DNA from: CAZRWH01 sp964603905
GTDB taxonomy: Bacteria; Patescibacteriota; Gracilibacteria; UBA1369; UBA12470
Assembly (NCBI GenBank): GCA_964603905.1
Contig: CAZRWH010000035.1
Span: forward strand, 1 to 10,962
Direction of reading: 5' to 3'
DNA: 10,962 nt
The position numbers were made by a program, and so were the translations under genes. The first letter of the stretch is position 1. Each line of letters begins with the position of its first letter. Positions 1 to 5,603 of the stretch are shown here, in pieces. The notes beneath the pieces were generated by a model. It searched no databases and was not told the DNA's origin. It saw only the letters and a program-made list of their open reading frames with translations.

Positions 1-10
1 AAAAAGGTAT

Positions 11-128
11 AATCTTGGTGATTATTGAGGTTGGGGTACACCTGTTCCCATTTCGAACACAGAAGTTAAGCCAACCCTCGCCGATGGTACTGGTCTTCGG
101 GCCGGGAGAGTAGGACGTCGCCAAGATT
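11..128 (+). rRNA. rrf: 5S ribosomal RNA
   Basis: A complete 5S rRNA, part of the large ribosomal subunit. Conserved blocks are visible in order: CCCATTTCGAACACAGAAGTTAAG-type loop B/helix III sequence split around 48-71, the GCCGATGGTACTG block near 80-92, and the GGGAGAGTAGG block near 104-114. Helix I is formed by aatcttgg (11-18) pairing with ccaagatt (121-128). The pairing continues outward through a U-G wobble and one mismatch into aaaaagg (1-7) against ccttttt (132-138), so the precursor has a long closing stem. The exact mature ends are inferred from helix I. No 16S or 23S is visible; a 23S gene could lie left of the window. Confidence 0.95.
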
Positions 129-140
129 GTGCCTTTTTTT
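121..140 (+). terminator. Intrinsic terminator of the 5S rRNA
   Basis: The 3' strand of the extended 5S closing stem runs straight into seven T residues (134-140). The 5' arm of the same stem is 1-18. The rRNA end stem therefore appears to double as the terminator hairpin. Confidence 0.7.
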
Positions 141-166
141 AGTGCAAATTATTAGATTATTGATCT

Positions 167-215
167 GTCGATCAGTCCTGCTTCTTGGCAGAGCCAAGAA
201 CTCTGCCTGATCGAC
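167..215. other. Imperfect palindrome A within the 180-nt element
   Basis: The outer arms gtcgatcag (167-175) and ctgatcgac (207-215) and the inner arms ttcttgg (182-188) and ccaagaa (194-200) share the same centre at 191, leaving a 6x6 internal loop. An alternative inner stem, ggcagag (187-193) with ctctgcc (201-207), is mutually exclusive with the first. Confidence 0.75.
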
Positions 216-233
216 CTTTTAGGCTTGTTTTTC

Positions 234-286
234 GTAAATTTTGTAGCTTCACCGTACGCTAAGTACGCCTCGCTATCAAAATTTAC
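234..286. other. Imperfect palindrome B within the 180-nt element
   Basis: A 10-bp outer stem pairs gtaaattttg (234-243) with caaaatttac (277-286). It continues through a single bulged T (276) into tagc/gcta (244-247 with 272-275). A terminal hairpin cgtac/gtacg (253-257 with 263-267) has a 5-nt loop. The loop and stem are more GC-rich than the AT-rich base. Confidence 0.75.
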
Positions 287-356
287 TGCAAAACTGCGCA
301 TCTCATTTAATCTAATAATTTGCTTTAAGTCTTCACTATTATCTGTTCTCTAATAT

Positions 357-1091
357 CTACTTAGGCTCAGCATGTACTTCTGGGTCTTTTTCGACTTGGA
401 GGTCGTCTATTTTGGCTAGTTTTTGATTTCGGGCTGTTAACGGATTATAAGTTTCGTAAAACAGCTCTATTAGTTGTTGTGTGTTTAATACTTCTGTGTG
501 AAGACCGCAGTTTTCTAGGCCTGACTTAGTTACGTTTACCCTTTGTGTTAGTTGTTTTTTTAATGCTGCGAACTCGTTTTTTCGTTGTTGGATTTTGAGG
601 ATTGAGTCTTTTGGGTTTAGGTTGTCGCGTAATGTTTTTAGAAAGCTTTTCTTTTCTGCACGATATGGGTCTTGTGGGATTATCACATAGAATTCTTTTT
701 CCATTATGTCTGCGTATTCGATCAGTTTTTGAATGTAATCGATGTATTCAGATGTTTGTTCTCGAAGAAGTTTATTGGTTTGCTTTGCTTCGATGCCTTT
801 GAGTTTTGCAATGTAGTTGTCGAGATCAAGTTTTTTTGATCTTACTACTATTTGAATAGGGAACTCTAATGCATTTAGAAAGCTTTGATATGAGAAAATA
901 ACAGCGTTTTGTTCCTCTTCTGACTTGAGATGGAGGTTGACGCTGGATGTCTTAATAATCGCTCTTAGACCGCCGTTTTTGAGTACAACTGTGTCGTCGT
1001 GGATTTCAGCTATTTTTAGGTGCATCTGAGTACTTGTTACGGTGCTCTTTTTTGATGCTTTGACTGAATCTTTTGTTTTTTTGTCGTTCAT
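357..1091 (-). CDS. TraC-like protein of a type IV secretion/conjugation-like system
   Basis: A 244-aa protein with no signal peptide or membrane segment, so probably cytosolic. Residues 1-22 are Lys/Ser/Thr-rich and probably disordered. Residues 25-90 resemble the N-terminal region of TraC/VirB4-type proteins (KIAEIHDDTVVLKNGGLRAI, then a beta-strand IQIVVRSKKLDLDNY near 79-93). A long helical stretch follows at about 94-135, then EFYVIIPQDPY (133-143). It carries no Walker A motif, so it is not itself an ATPase. In CPR genomes such a protein commonly lies between PrgI and a separate VirB4-like ATPase; that arrangement is from general knowledge. Here prgI is 3 nt upstream, so the two are surely co-transcribed and probably translationally coupled, but the ATPase does not follow. 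The family assignment is moderately sure. Confidence 0.65.
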   Translation of the reverse strand: MNDKKTKDSVKASKKSTVTSTQMHLKIAEIHDDTVVLKNGGLRAIIKTSSVNLHLKSEEEQNAVIFSYQSFLNALEFPIQIVVRSKKLDLDNYIAKLKGIEAKQTNKLLREQTSEYIDYIQKLIEYADIMEKEFYVIIPQDPYRAEKKSFLKTLRDNLNPKDSILKIQQRKNEFAALKKQLTQRVNVTKSGLENCGLHTEVLNTQQLIELFYETYNPLTARNQKLAKIDDLQVEKDPEVHAEPK

Positions 1092-1094
1092 ATT

Positions 1095-1535
1095 TTAGTT
1101 TTGAGAATCTAGAACTTTTGTTATTTCTTCCAGGTTGCTTAGGTTTTCTTTCACGTACTCTTGTTTCTTTTCGAGTTTTTTATCGTTTTGTTTTACTTGT
1201 TTTGGCTTTGGGACTGGAGATAAACATGATTTTCTTACTTCGGCTGCTCCTTTTGCAAAATGTGTTTTTGTTGGTCTTAGGATTCTTTCTAATTGAAGCA
1301 TTGAAAACTTAATGAATGGAATGTCTTTTATTTTTAGGAACGCGATTGCAAGTGTTAGTAATGCTGGAATCGAGGTTGCTGGAAGCCATACTGACAGAAC
1401 ATACATCTTGGAGGTGCTAACGTAAATGAAGTAAGATATTCCTCCACCGACAGCGCATATCATGAGCTGTTTTAAGGTTAGAGGCCCTACGATCTTGTCC
1501 TCCATTTGTACGTTTTGTGGAACCTTGAATTGCAT
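1095..1535 (-). CDS. PrgI family membrane protein (type IV secretion, VirB3-like)
   Basis: A 146-aa protein with the hallmark PrgI opening FKVPQNVQMEDKIVGPLTLKQ (residues 3-23), followed by two hydrophobic segments at about 24-41 and 46-68. The region around 70-90 (IPFIKFSMLQLERILRPTK) is amphipathic, and the tail from about 100 is Lys/Glu-rich and soluble. PrgI proteins are small inner-membrane components of Gram-positive and CPR type IV/conjugation systems, in the position VirB3 holds elsewhere. It is first in a two-gene unit with the TraC-like gene. The promoter at 1558-1586 gives a short leader of about 15 nt, with no Shine-Dalgarno sequence before the ATG. The family is well supported; whether the system moves DNA, protein or assembles something else cannot be told. 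Confidence 0.85.
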   Translation of the reverse strand: MQFKVPQNVQMEDKIVGPLTLKQLMICAVGGGISYFIYVSTSKMYVLSVWLPATSIPALLTLAIAFLKIKDIPFIKFSMLQLERILRPTKTHFAKGAAEVRKSCLSPVPKPKQVKQNDKKLEKKQEYVKENLSNLEEITKVLDSQN

Positions 1536-1562
1536 TTGAATGTGATTTTATCGGTATATTAT
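1530..1562 (+). promoter_or_regulatory. Possible lepA promoter
   Basis: The -10 candidates TATATT (1555-1560) or TATTAT (1557-1562) sit about 25 nt before the ATG at 1586. The -35 is weak: TTGCAT (1530-1535) at 19 nt, or TTGAAT (1536-1541) at 15 nt from TATTAT. The -10 region coincides with the -10 of the divergent prgI promoter. Confidence 0.35.
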
Positions 1563-1586
1563 ATCATTTTTCGTCTATTCTAGCAA
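1558..1586 (-). promoter_or_regulatory. Predicted promoter of prgI/TraC-like unit
   Basis: Read on the minus strand: TTGCTA (1586-1581), 17-nt spacer, perfect TATAAT (1563-1558), then 22 nt to the prgI ATG. The -35 hexamer touches the first base of the divergent lepA start codon, so the two promoters overlap. Confidence 0.6.
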
Positions 1587-3319
1587 TGGCCTTCACTCGA
1601 AGCGTTTCTTCTGGTACAATGCCGCTCGCAAATTTAACTTTAAGTATGGAGTCAAATATTAGAAATTTCTGCATTATTGCGCATATCGATCACGGTAAAT
1701 CTACGCTTGCTGATCGGTTTCTTGAGGTCACTGGAACGCTTACTAAACGTGAGATGACTCATGGTCAACTTCTCGATACGATGGAGCTTGAGCAAGAACG
1801 TGGTATTACGATCAAATTGCAACCTGTTCGTATGGATTGGGAGCATGAAGGTGTTAAGTATATTTTGAACCTTATTGATACCCCTGGGCACGTCGATTTT
1901 TCTTATGAGGTTTCTCGAAGTTTGGCGGCTTGTGAAGGAGCAATTTTGATTGTTGATGCGACACAAGGAATTGAGGCTCAGACTCTGGCTAACTGTTATT
2001 TGGCACTTGAGCATGACTTGGAGATTATTCCTGTTCTTAACAAGATTGATCTTCCTGCTGCTGATGTTCCGCGCAGGGCAAAGGAGATTGAGGATGCGTT
2101 GGGTATTCCCGCAGATGAGATTATTGCTGTTTCGGCAAAGGAGGGAACAAATGTAGAAGATGTTTTGAAACAAGTTGTCAAACAGGTTCCACCACCTTCG
2201 ATTAGTCAAGATGATGAGACAAAAGCTTTGATATTTGATTCTGTTTACGATTTGTATAAAGGGGTTGTTACTTATGTACGACTTGTTAAGGGGAGCTTGA
2301 AGCGTGGGGATAAGGTTAAATGTCTTCACACTAAAGCTGATGTTGAGGTTTTGGAAGTNNNNNNNNNNNNNNNNNNNNNNNNNNNNNNNNNNNNNNNNNN
2401 NNNNNNNNNNNNNNNNNNNNNNNNNNNNNNNNNNNNNNNNNNNNNNNNNNNNNNNNNNCTTCGTGATGCGCTCGAGAAGTTGAGTTTGAACGATAGTGCG
2501 CTTTCGTTTGAACCGGAAAGATCGAACGCTTTGGGGCATGGGTTCAGATGTGGATTTTTGGGGCTTTTGCATCTGGAAATTGTGCAAGAGAGACTTGAGA
2601 GAGAGTATGATCTTGATCTTGTCGTTACAGCTCCATCGGTTTCTTACAAGGCTGTTATGAAAGATGGAGAGGAAATTGATGTTGAGAGTCCTTCAGACTT
2701 GCCTGATAGGGCTACAATTGAGGCGATTAAGGAGCCTTGGGTCAAAATCGAGATCCTTGTTCCTTCAGATTATACGGGTGCTGTTATGAAGCTTTTGCAG
2801 GATGGACGTGGTGTTAGTAAAGGGATGCAGTATCTTAGTGAGTCGCGTGTTTTGGTTGAATATGAGATACCTTTGGCGTCGATTGTTGTGGATTTTTATG
2901 ACAAGTTAAAAAGTGTTTCTTCAGGTTATGCTTCGATGAATTATGAATTTATGGATTATAGAATAGAAAATCTTGTGAAGGTCGATATGTTGGTGGCAGG
3001 AGATATTATTCCGCCGCTTTCTATGATTGTTCACAAAAAGGATGCGCATTATGCTGGTTCGAAGGTCGCTAAGGCCCTAAAAGAGCTTATTCCAAGGGCT
3101 AACTTTGTTATTCCTATCCAAGCGGCTATCGGAGGTAAAATCGTTGCTAGAGAGACTATCTCAGCTTTTCGTAAGGATGTTACGGCAAAGCTTTATGGAG
3201 GTGATGTAAGTCGTAAAAACAAACTTCTTAAGAAACAGAAAGCTGGTAAGAAGCGGATGAAGATGATGGGGAAGGTGAGTGTGCCTCAGGAGGCTTTTAT
3301 GGCGGTGCTTAAGAGGTAG
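1586..3319 (+). CDS. lepA: Elongation factor 4 (LepA), ribosomal GTPase, interrupted by assembly gap
   Basis: LepA is a translational GTPase related to EF-G that acts on the ribosome during initiation or elongation under stress. G motifs are intact: G1 AHIDHGKST (residues 32-40), G2 ERGITIK (71-77), G3 DTPGH (98-102), G4 NKID (152-155), G5 SAK (183-185). Domain II begins near 212 and is cut by the N run. After the gap come LRDALEKLSLND and GFRCGFLGLLHLEIVQERLEREYDLDL-type EF-G III/V regions, and then the LepA-specific C-terminal domain (GGDVSRKNKLLKKQKAGKKR, VPQEAF). The ATG at 1586 adds about 21 residues before MESNIRNFCIIAHID, where most LepA proteins begin; 1649 is an alternative start. 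I keep 1586 because it lies at the usual distance from a -10 element. Neither start has a Shine-Dalgarno sequence. No disrupted motif is visible, so it is probably functional. Confidence 0.95.
   Translation: MAFTRSVSSGTMPLANLTLSMESNIRNFCIIAHIDHGKSTLADRFLEVTGTLTKREMTHGQLLDTMELEQERGITIKLQPVRMDWEHEGVKYILNLIDTPGHVDFSYEVSRSLAACEGAILIVDATQGIEAQTLANCYLALEHDLEIIPVLNKIDLPAADVPRRAKEIEDALGIPADEIIAVSAKEGTNVEDVLKQVVKQVPPPSISQDDETKALIFDSVYDLYKGVVTYVRLVKGSLKRGDKVKCLHTKADVEVLEXXXXXXXXXXXXXXXXXXXXXXXXXXXXXXXXXXLRDALEKLSLNDSALSFEPERSNALGHGFRCGFLGLLHLEIVQERLEREYDLDLVVTAPSVSYKAVMKDGEEIDVESPSDLPDRATIEAIKEPWVKIEILVPSDYTGAVMKLLQDGRGVSKGMQYLSESRVLVEYEIPLASIVVDFYDKLKSVSSGYASMNYEFMDYRIENLVKVDMLVAGDIIPPLSMIVHKKDAHYAGSKVAKALKELIPRANFVIPIQAAIGGKIVARETISAFRKDVTAKLYGGDVSRKNKLLKKQKAGKKRMKMMGKVSVPQEAFMAVLKR
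2359..2458. other. Assembly gap: run of exactly 100 N inside lepA
   Basis: Exactly 100 unknown bases join two contigs. The reading frame stays open across the run, but 100 is a standard placeholder length. The flanks (GDKVKCLHTK before, LRDALEKLSLND after) bracket about 72-73 residues in E. coli LepA as I recall it, against about 34 codons here. Confidence 0.95.
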
Positions 3320-3322
3320 GTT

Positions 3323-3378
3323 ATAGATGATAGATCACAGATTACAGATTACAGATGACAGATGACAGAGAATAGATA
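3323..3378. repeat. Heptanucleotide tandem array, 8 units
   Basis: Starts 3 nt after the lepA stop and runs as eight consecutive 7-nt units without slippage: atagatg, atagatc, acagatt (twice), acagatg (twice), acagaga, atagata. The consensus is about aYagatg. It lies in the 162-nt lepA-to-3482 spacer; I see no terminator hairpin there, and the rest of the spacer holds the next promoter. Confidence 0.85.
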
Positions 3379-3425
3379 TATGAATAGTTATTAGTGATGG
3401 TGTTTTTTAGGTTGGTATTTTGTGG

Positions 3426-3454
3426 TTGACGGGGGCTCGGAGATATTTTATAAT
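3426..3454 (+). promoter_or_regulatory. Strong predicted promoter of the 113-aa gene
   Basis: TTGACG (3426-3431), 17-nt spacer, TATAAT (3449-3454), then 27 nt of pyrimidine- and A/T-rich sequence to the ATG at 3482, with no Shine-Dalgarno sequence. Confidence 0.75.
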
Positions 3455-3481
3455 TACCTCTCTTTTTCTTAAAATTTAAAT

Positions 3482-3823
3482 ATGTCTTCAGAATCACTAA
3501 ATGATCGTCCGTCTTACAACGCTAAGGTAGTAATTCTAAAAATTAATCAACAAGCACATCTTCCTGGTGGAGGATGGTGGACTTTGAGATGTATTGACTC
3601 TAGAGGTGCTGAAGTTGATGAATATACTGAGGGATGCAGATTGTTTCTTGGGATTGAGGGTAATTCCTTTGTTGGAAATGATTTGGCTGCGCTTGCTTTT
3701 ACAGAAACGGAAGGAGATATAGCGGAATGTACTGCTAAAGCTCTTGCTATTTTGGATGATTTTGGGTTTGTTTATTCTGGATCCGTTTGGAGAGGGGAAA
3801 GGGTTTTTGTTGAGAAATCATAA
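3482..3823 (+). CDS. Hypothetical protein, 113 aa
   Basis: I do not recognise this family. The protein is small, soluble and acidic, with no signal peptide or membrane helix. Residues 15-30 (AKVVILKINQQAHLP) look like a beta strand and loop. A GGGWW motif follows (about 29-33), then alternating strand-like segments. A helical patch rich in Ala/Thr (about 80-92, IAECTAKALAIL) precedes DDFGFVYSGSVWRGERVFVE at the end. Two cysteines occur in the middle (CIDSRG, EGCRLF). It has its own clear promoter and ends 39 nt before the solute-binding protein gene, so readthrough into that gene is possible. Codon use resembles its neighbours, which supports a real gene, but its function is unknown. Confidence 0.75.
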   Translation: MSSESLNDRPSYNAKVVILKINQQAHLPGGGWWTLRCIDSRGAEVDEYTEGCRLFLGIEGNSFVGNDLAALAFTETEGDIAECTAKALAILDDFGFVYSGSVWRGERVFVEKS

Positions 3824-3827
3824 TTTC

Positions 3828-3856
3828 TTGCTTCATTCCCTTGGTTTCAGTACTAT
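3828..3856 (+). promoter_or_regulatory. Possible promoter giving a leaderless solute-binding protein mRNA
   Basis: TTGCTT (3828-3833), 17-nt spacer, TACTAT (3851-3856). The ATG at 3863 begins 7 nt after the -10, which is about where transcription would start, so the mRNA could begin with the start codon itself. The gene could also be read from the upstream promoter. Confidence 0.4.
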
Positions 3857-3862
3857 GCGGGC

Positions 3863-5410
3863 ATGGAGGAAACAAATGAATATAATGATGTGACAGTTCC
3901 GAAGACGAGAAGTCCTTGGAGGTTTATGATTGCTTTTGTTCTTATGCTTGCCTTGGCTGTAACTGGGTATTGTTTTCGCGGGCCTGCTGTAGAACTTTTG
4001 TCTCATGTTGTTCAGGAGGGTTCTGAAGAGGTTAAAGTTGCTTATGCGGACTCTTTTTCGAGTTTGGATCCAGCTAATTTTGAGGCTAAAAATCGTAATT
4101 TGTTAGGGAATGTATATGAGGGGCTCACTCGGTTTGACAAGAATTTAGATCTTGAGTCTGCTTTGGCGGTTAGCTGGGGGCAGATTGATGATTTGACTTG
4201 GGAGTTTAAGCTTAGGGAAAATGTGTATTTCCATGATGGGTCTATGTTGGATCCAGAAGATGTGGTTTCGAGTTTTGAGTATGCTTTGGAAAGTTCTTCT
4301 TCTCAGGTTGTTTCTTTGATCTCTTCTGTTGAAAGTATTGAGGTGTCTGGAGACAGCAAGGTTAAGGTCGTAACAACAGAAGAAGATCCAATTTTGCCAA
4401 ATCGGTTGGCTCATGTTTATGTTTTCCCCTCTGAAATTGAAGATCCGTCGGGTACTTTGATAGGTACGGGGCCTTATTATTTTGAGTCTTATGGATTTAC
4501 TGAGGATGAGAGGGTGTTGCTTCAGTATGAACTAAATTCTTTCCCGTATTATTGGGGAGGGGAGGCTTATTATGATGATTTGAATTTGTTGATTATTCCA
4601 GATAAAGGTGATCGCGTTAATATGCTGATTGGAGGGGAAATTGATGTTTTGGCGAATGTCGCGTCTGAGCATGTTGATGAGCTTGAATATATGGGGCTTG
4701 ATGTTTATGTTCAGCCAAGTTTGGAGGTTAATTTCTTTTTATTTAATACGTTGGAGGGAAGTGTTTTTTCTGATTTAAATCTTAGAAAAGCTTTTTCTTA
4801 TGCAGTTAATAGAGAGTATTTGATTAGTGATCTTGGAGAATATGCGGAGGTTTCCAACCAGTTTGTGGCTTATGGTGTTAATGGTTATGATTCTTCACTT
4901 CCAGTGTCGCTTTATGATGCCAAAGCTGCTTCTGTTATGTTTGAGGAAGCTGGAGTTGATCGGATAGAGGTTCATATGGTTAAAGGAATGGAAGCTCTTG
5001 GAGATTTTGTTGAGGAGTCGTTTTATTTTCTTGAAAATGTAGATCTTGATTATCATGGGCTTGAGGCGTTCCAGAATGGAGTTTTGAATCAACAATATGA
5101 TGTTTATTTCTTGGGGTATAAAAGTGATGTTGGAGATGCGGCAGATCTTTATGAGACGTTGTTTGTGAGTGATGGAGCTTATAATGGAGGATATGACAAT
5201 CCTGAGGTTGATAGGCTTGTTGAAAGGGCTTCTTCGGAAGATGATCAGTCTGCTAGGTTGAAGATTCTGAAAGAGGTAATGAATATTTTGGTTGAGGAGG
5301 ATATGGCTGGAGTTCCGTTGTTTGAATCTGAACTTATTTATGGTTTCTCTCCAGATATTAGTTGGAGCCCGAGGATTGATGGATTTGTGTTTGGGGTGGA
5401 GCTTAGGTAG
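3863..5410 (+). CDS. Membrane-anchored ABC transporter substrate-binding protein, family 5 (oligopeptide type)
   Basis: A 515-aa extracellular solute-binding protein of the SBP_bac_5 (OppA/DppA) class, which captures peptides, nickel or sugars for an ABC importer. Residues 1-18 are cytosolic, about 19-38 (WRFMIAFVLMLALAVTGYCF) form a signal anchor, and the binding domain follows from about 56. Family landmarks: VYEGLTRFDKNLDLESALAVSW (84-105), the WEFKLRENVYFHDG block (113-126), LIGTGPYYFE (199-208), LNLRKAFSYAVNREYLI (305-321) and the C-terminal AGVPLFESELIYGF (482-495). The residues before Cys37 (T-G-Y) do not form a lipobox, so an uncleaved helix anchor is likelier than a lipid. The protein is very acidic. 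No permease or ATPase gene is in the window, so its transporter partner, if any, is elsewhere. The ligand cannot be predicted. Confidence 0.9.
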   Translation: MEETNEYNDVTVPKTRSPWRFMIAFVLMLALAVTGYCFRGPAVELLSHVVQEGSEEVKVAYADSFSSLDPANFEAKNRNLLGNVYEGLTRFDKNLDLESALAVSWGQIDDLTWEFKLRENVYFHDGSMLDPEDVVSSFEYALESSSSQVVSLISSVESIEVSGDSKVKVVTTEEDPILPNRLAHVYVFPSEIEDPSGTLIGTGPYYFESYGFTEDERVLLQYELNSFPYYWGGEAYYDDLNLLIIPDKGDRVNMLIGGEIDVLANVASEHVDELEYMGLDVYVQPSLEVNFFLFNTLEGSVFSDLNLRKAFSYAVNREYLISDLGEYAEVSNQFVAYGVNGYDSSLPVSLYDAKAASVMFEEAGVDRIEVHMVKGMEALGDFVEESFYFLENVDLDYHGLEAFQNGVLNQQYDVYFLGYKSDVGDAADLYETLFVSDGAYNGGYDNPEVDRLVERASSEDDQSARLKILKEVMNILVEEDMAGVPLFESELIYGFSPDISWSPRIDGFVFGVELR

Positions 5411-5441
5411 TAGTTGTTGTAGTGGTAGTTGTAGTGTTGGA
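5404..5441. repeat. Dispersed 38-nt GTT/GTA-rich repeat, copy 1
   Basis: Begins with taggtag, which includes the last codon and TAG stop of the solute-binding protein gene. It continues with tagttgttgtagtggtagt and onward to 5441. From 5411 to 5435 it is identical over 25 nt to 9054-9078; then one mismatch and ttgga are shared. It overlaps the 3' end of the gene. Confidence 0.8.
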
Positions 5442-5455
5442 GGTTTTTTAGTTAG

Positions 5456-5483
5456 CAAGGCGCAAGGCGCCTTGTCTCTTTTT
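5456..5483 (+). terminator. Intrinsic terminator after the solute-binding protein gene
   Basis: A perfect 8-bp GC-rich stem, caaggcgc (5456-5463) and gcgccttg (5467-5474), has a 3-nt loop and is followed by tctcttttt ending at 5483. It is the clearest protein-gene terminator in the window. Confidence 0.8.
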
Positions 5484-5494
5484 AGATAAAAAAC

Positions 5495-5550
5495 CATATG
5501 TCATACGTCATAAGTCATAAGTCTTATGTCATATGTCGTCTATCGACTGA
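5495..5550. repeat. Heptanucleotide tandem array, 6-8 units
   Basis: Six clear 7-nt units: catatgt, catacgt, cataagt (twice), cttatgt, catatgt. Two decayed ones (cgtctat, cgactga) keep the register to 5550. On the reverse strand the units read acatatg/acttatg, resembling the acagatg units at 3323-3378. It lies between a terminator and the phosphatase promoter. Confidence 0.8.
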
Positions 5551-5552
5551 CC

Positions 5553-5581
5553 TCGACTCTTGATGTGTTTTCTGGTATAAT
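5553..5581 (+). promoter_or_regulatory. Predicted promoter of the sensor phosphatase gene
   Basis: TCGACT (5553-5558), 17-nt spacer, TATAAT (5576-5581), then 22 nt to the ATG at 5604. A second TATAAC occurs at 5589-5594 without a good -35. Confidence 0.55.
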
Positions 5582-5603
5582 TATCGGATATAACTATACC
5601 TAA

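Larger units (their letters stand above)
144..323. repeat. 180-nt MITE-like or structured element with 16-bp terminal inverted repeats
   Basis: The ends are perfect 16-bp inverted repeats: gcaaattattagatta at 144-159 and taatctaataatttgc at 308-323. Inside lie two adjacent imperfect palindromes (167-215 and 234-286), so either strand could fold as a three-way junction with two hairpin arms closed by the terminal stem. There is no ORF. Flanks are tttagt on the left and tttaagt on the right, similar but not an exact target-site duplication. It fills the spacer between the 5S terminator and the convergent TraC-like gene. It could be a miniature inverted-repeat transposon, a REP/BIME-like palindromic repeat or a structured RNA. 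The structure is seen directly; the function is unknown. Confidence 0.7.

Noticed and set aside
144..323. Structured element as a tRNA or tmRNA
   Set aside because: No T-loop GGTTCGAAT-type sequence, anticodon arm or CCA context is present, and the arm lengths do not fit.
1652..2587. Long open frame on the strand opposite lepA
   Set aside because: It runs through the N gap, has no recognisable protein features, and mirrors a strongly conserved gene.
1586..3319. lepA as a pseudogene
   Set aside because: The interruption is an assembly gap; all GTPase motifs and the C-terminal domain are intact and in one frame.
3323..3378. Heptamer array as a CRISPR
   Set aside because: The units are 7 nt, contiguous and without spacers; a CRISPR needs repeats of about 23-40 nt separated by unique spacers, and there are no cas genes.
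3959..3976. Lipoprotein lipobox at Cys37 of the solute-binding protein
   Set aside because: The three residues before the cysteine are T-G-Y; Tyr at -1 is not accepted in lipoboxes.
4895..5497. 200-residue open frame opposite the solute-binding protein gene
   Set aside because: Low-complexity Ile/Asn/Lys composition typical of an antisense shadow, and the plus-strand gene is clearly conserved.
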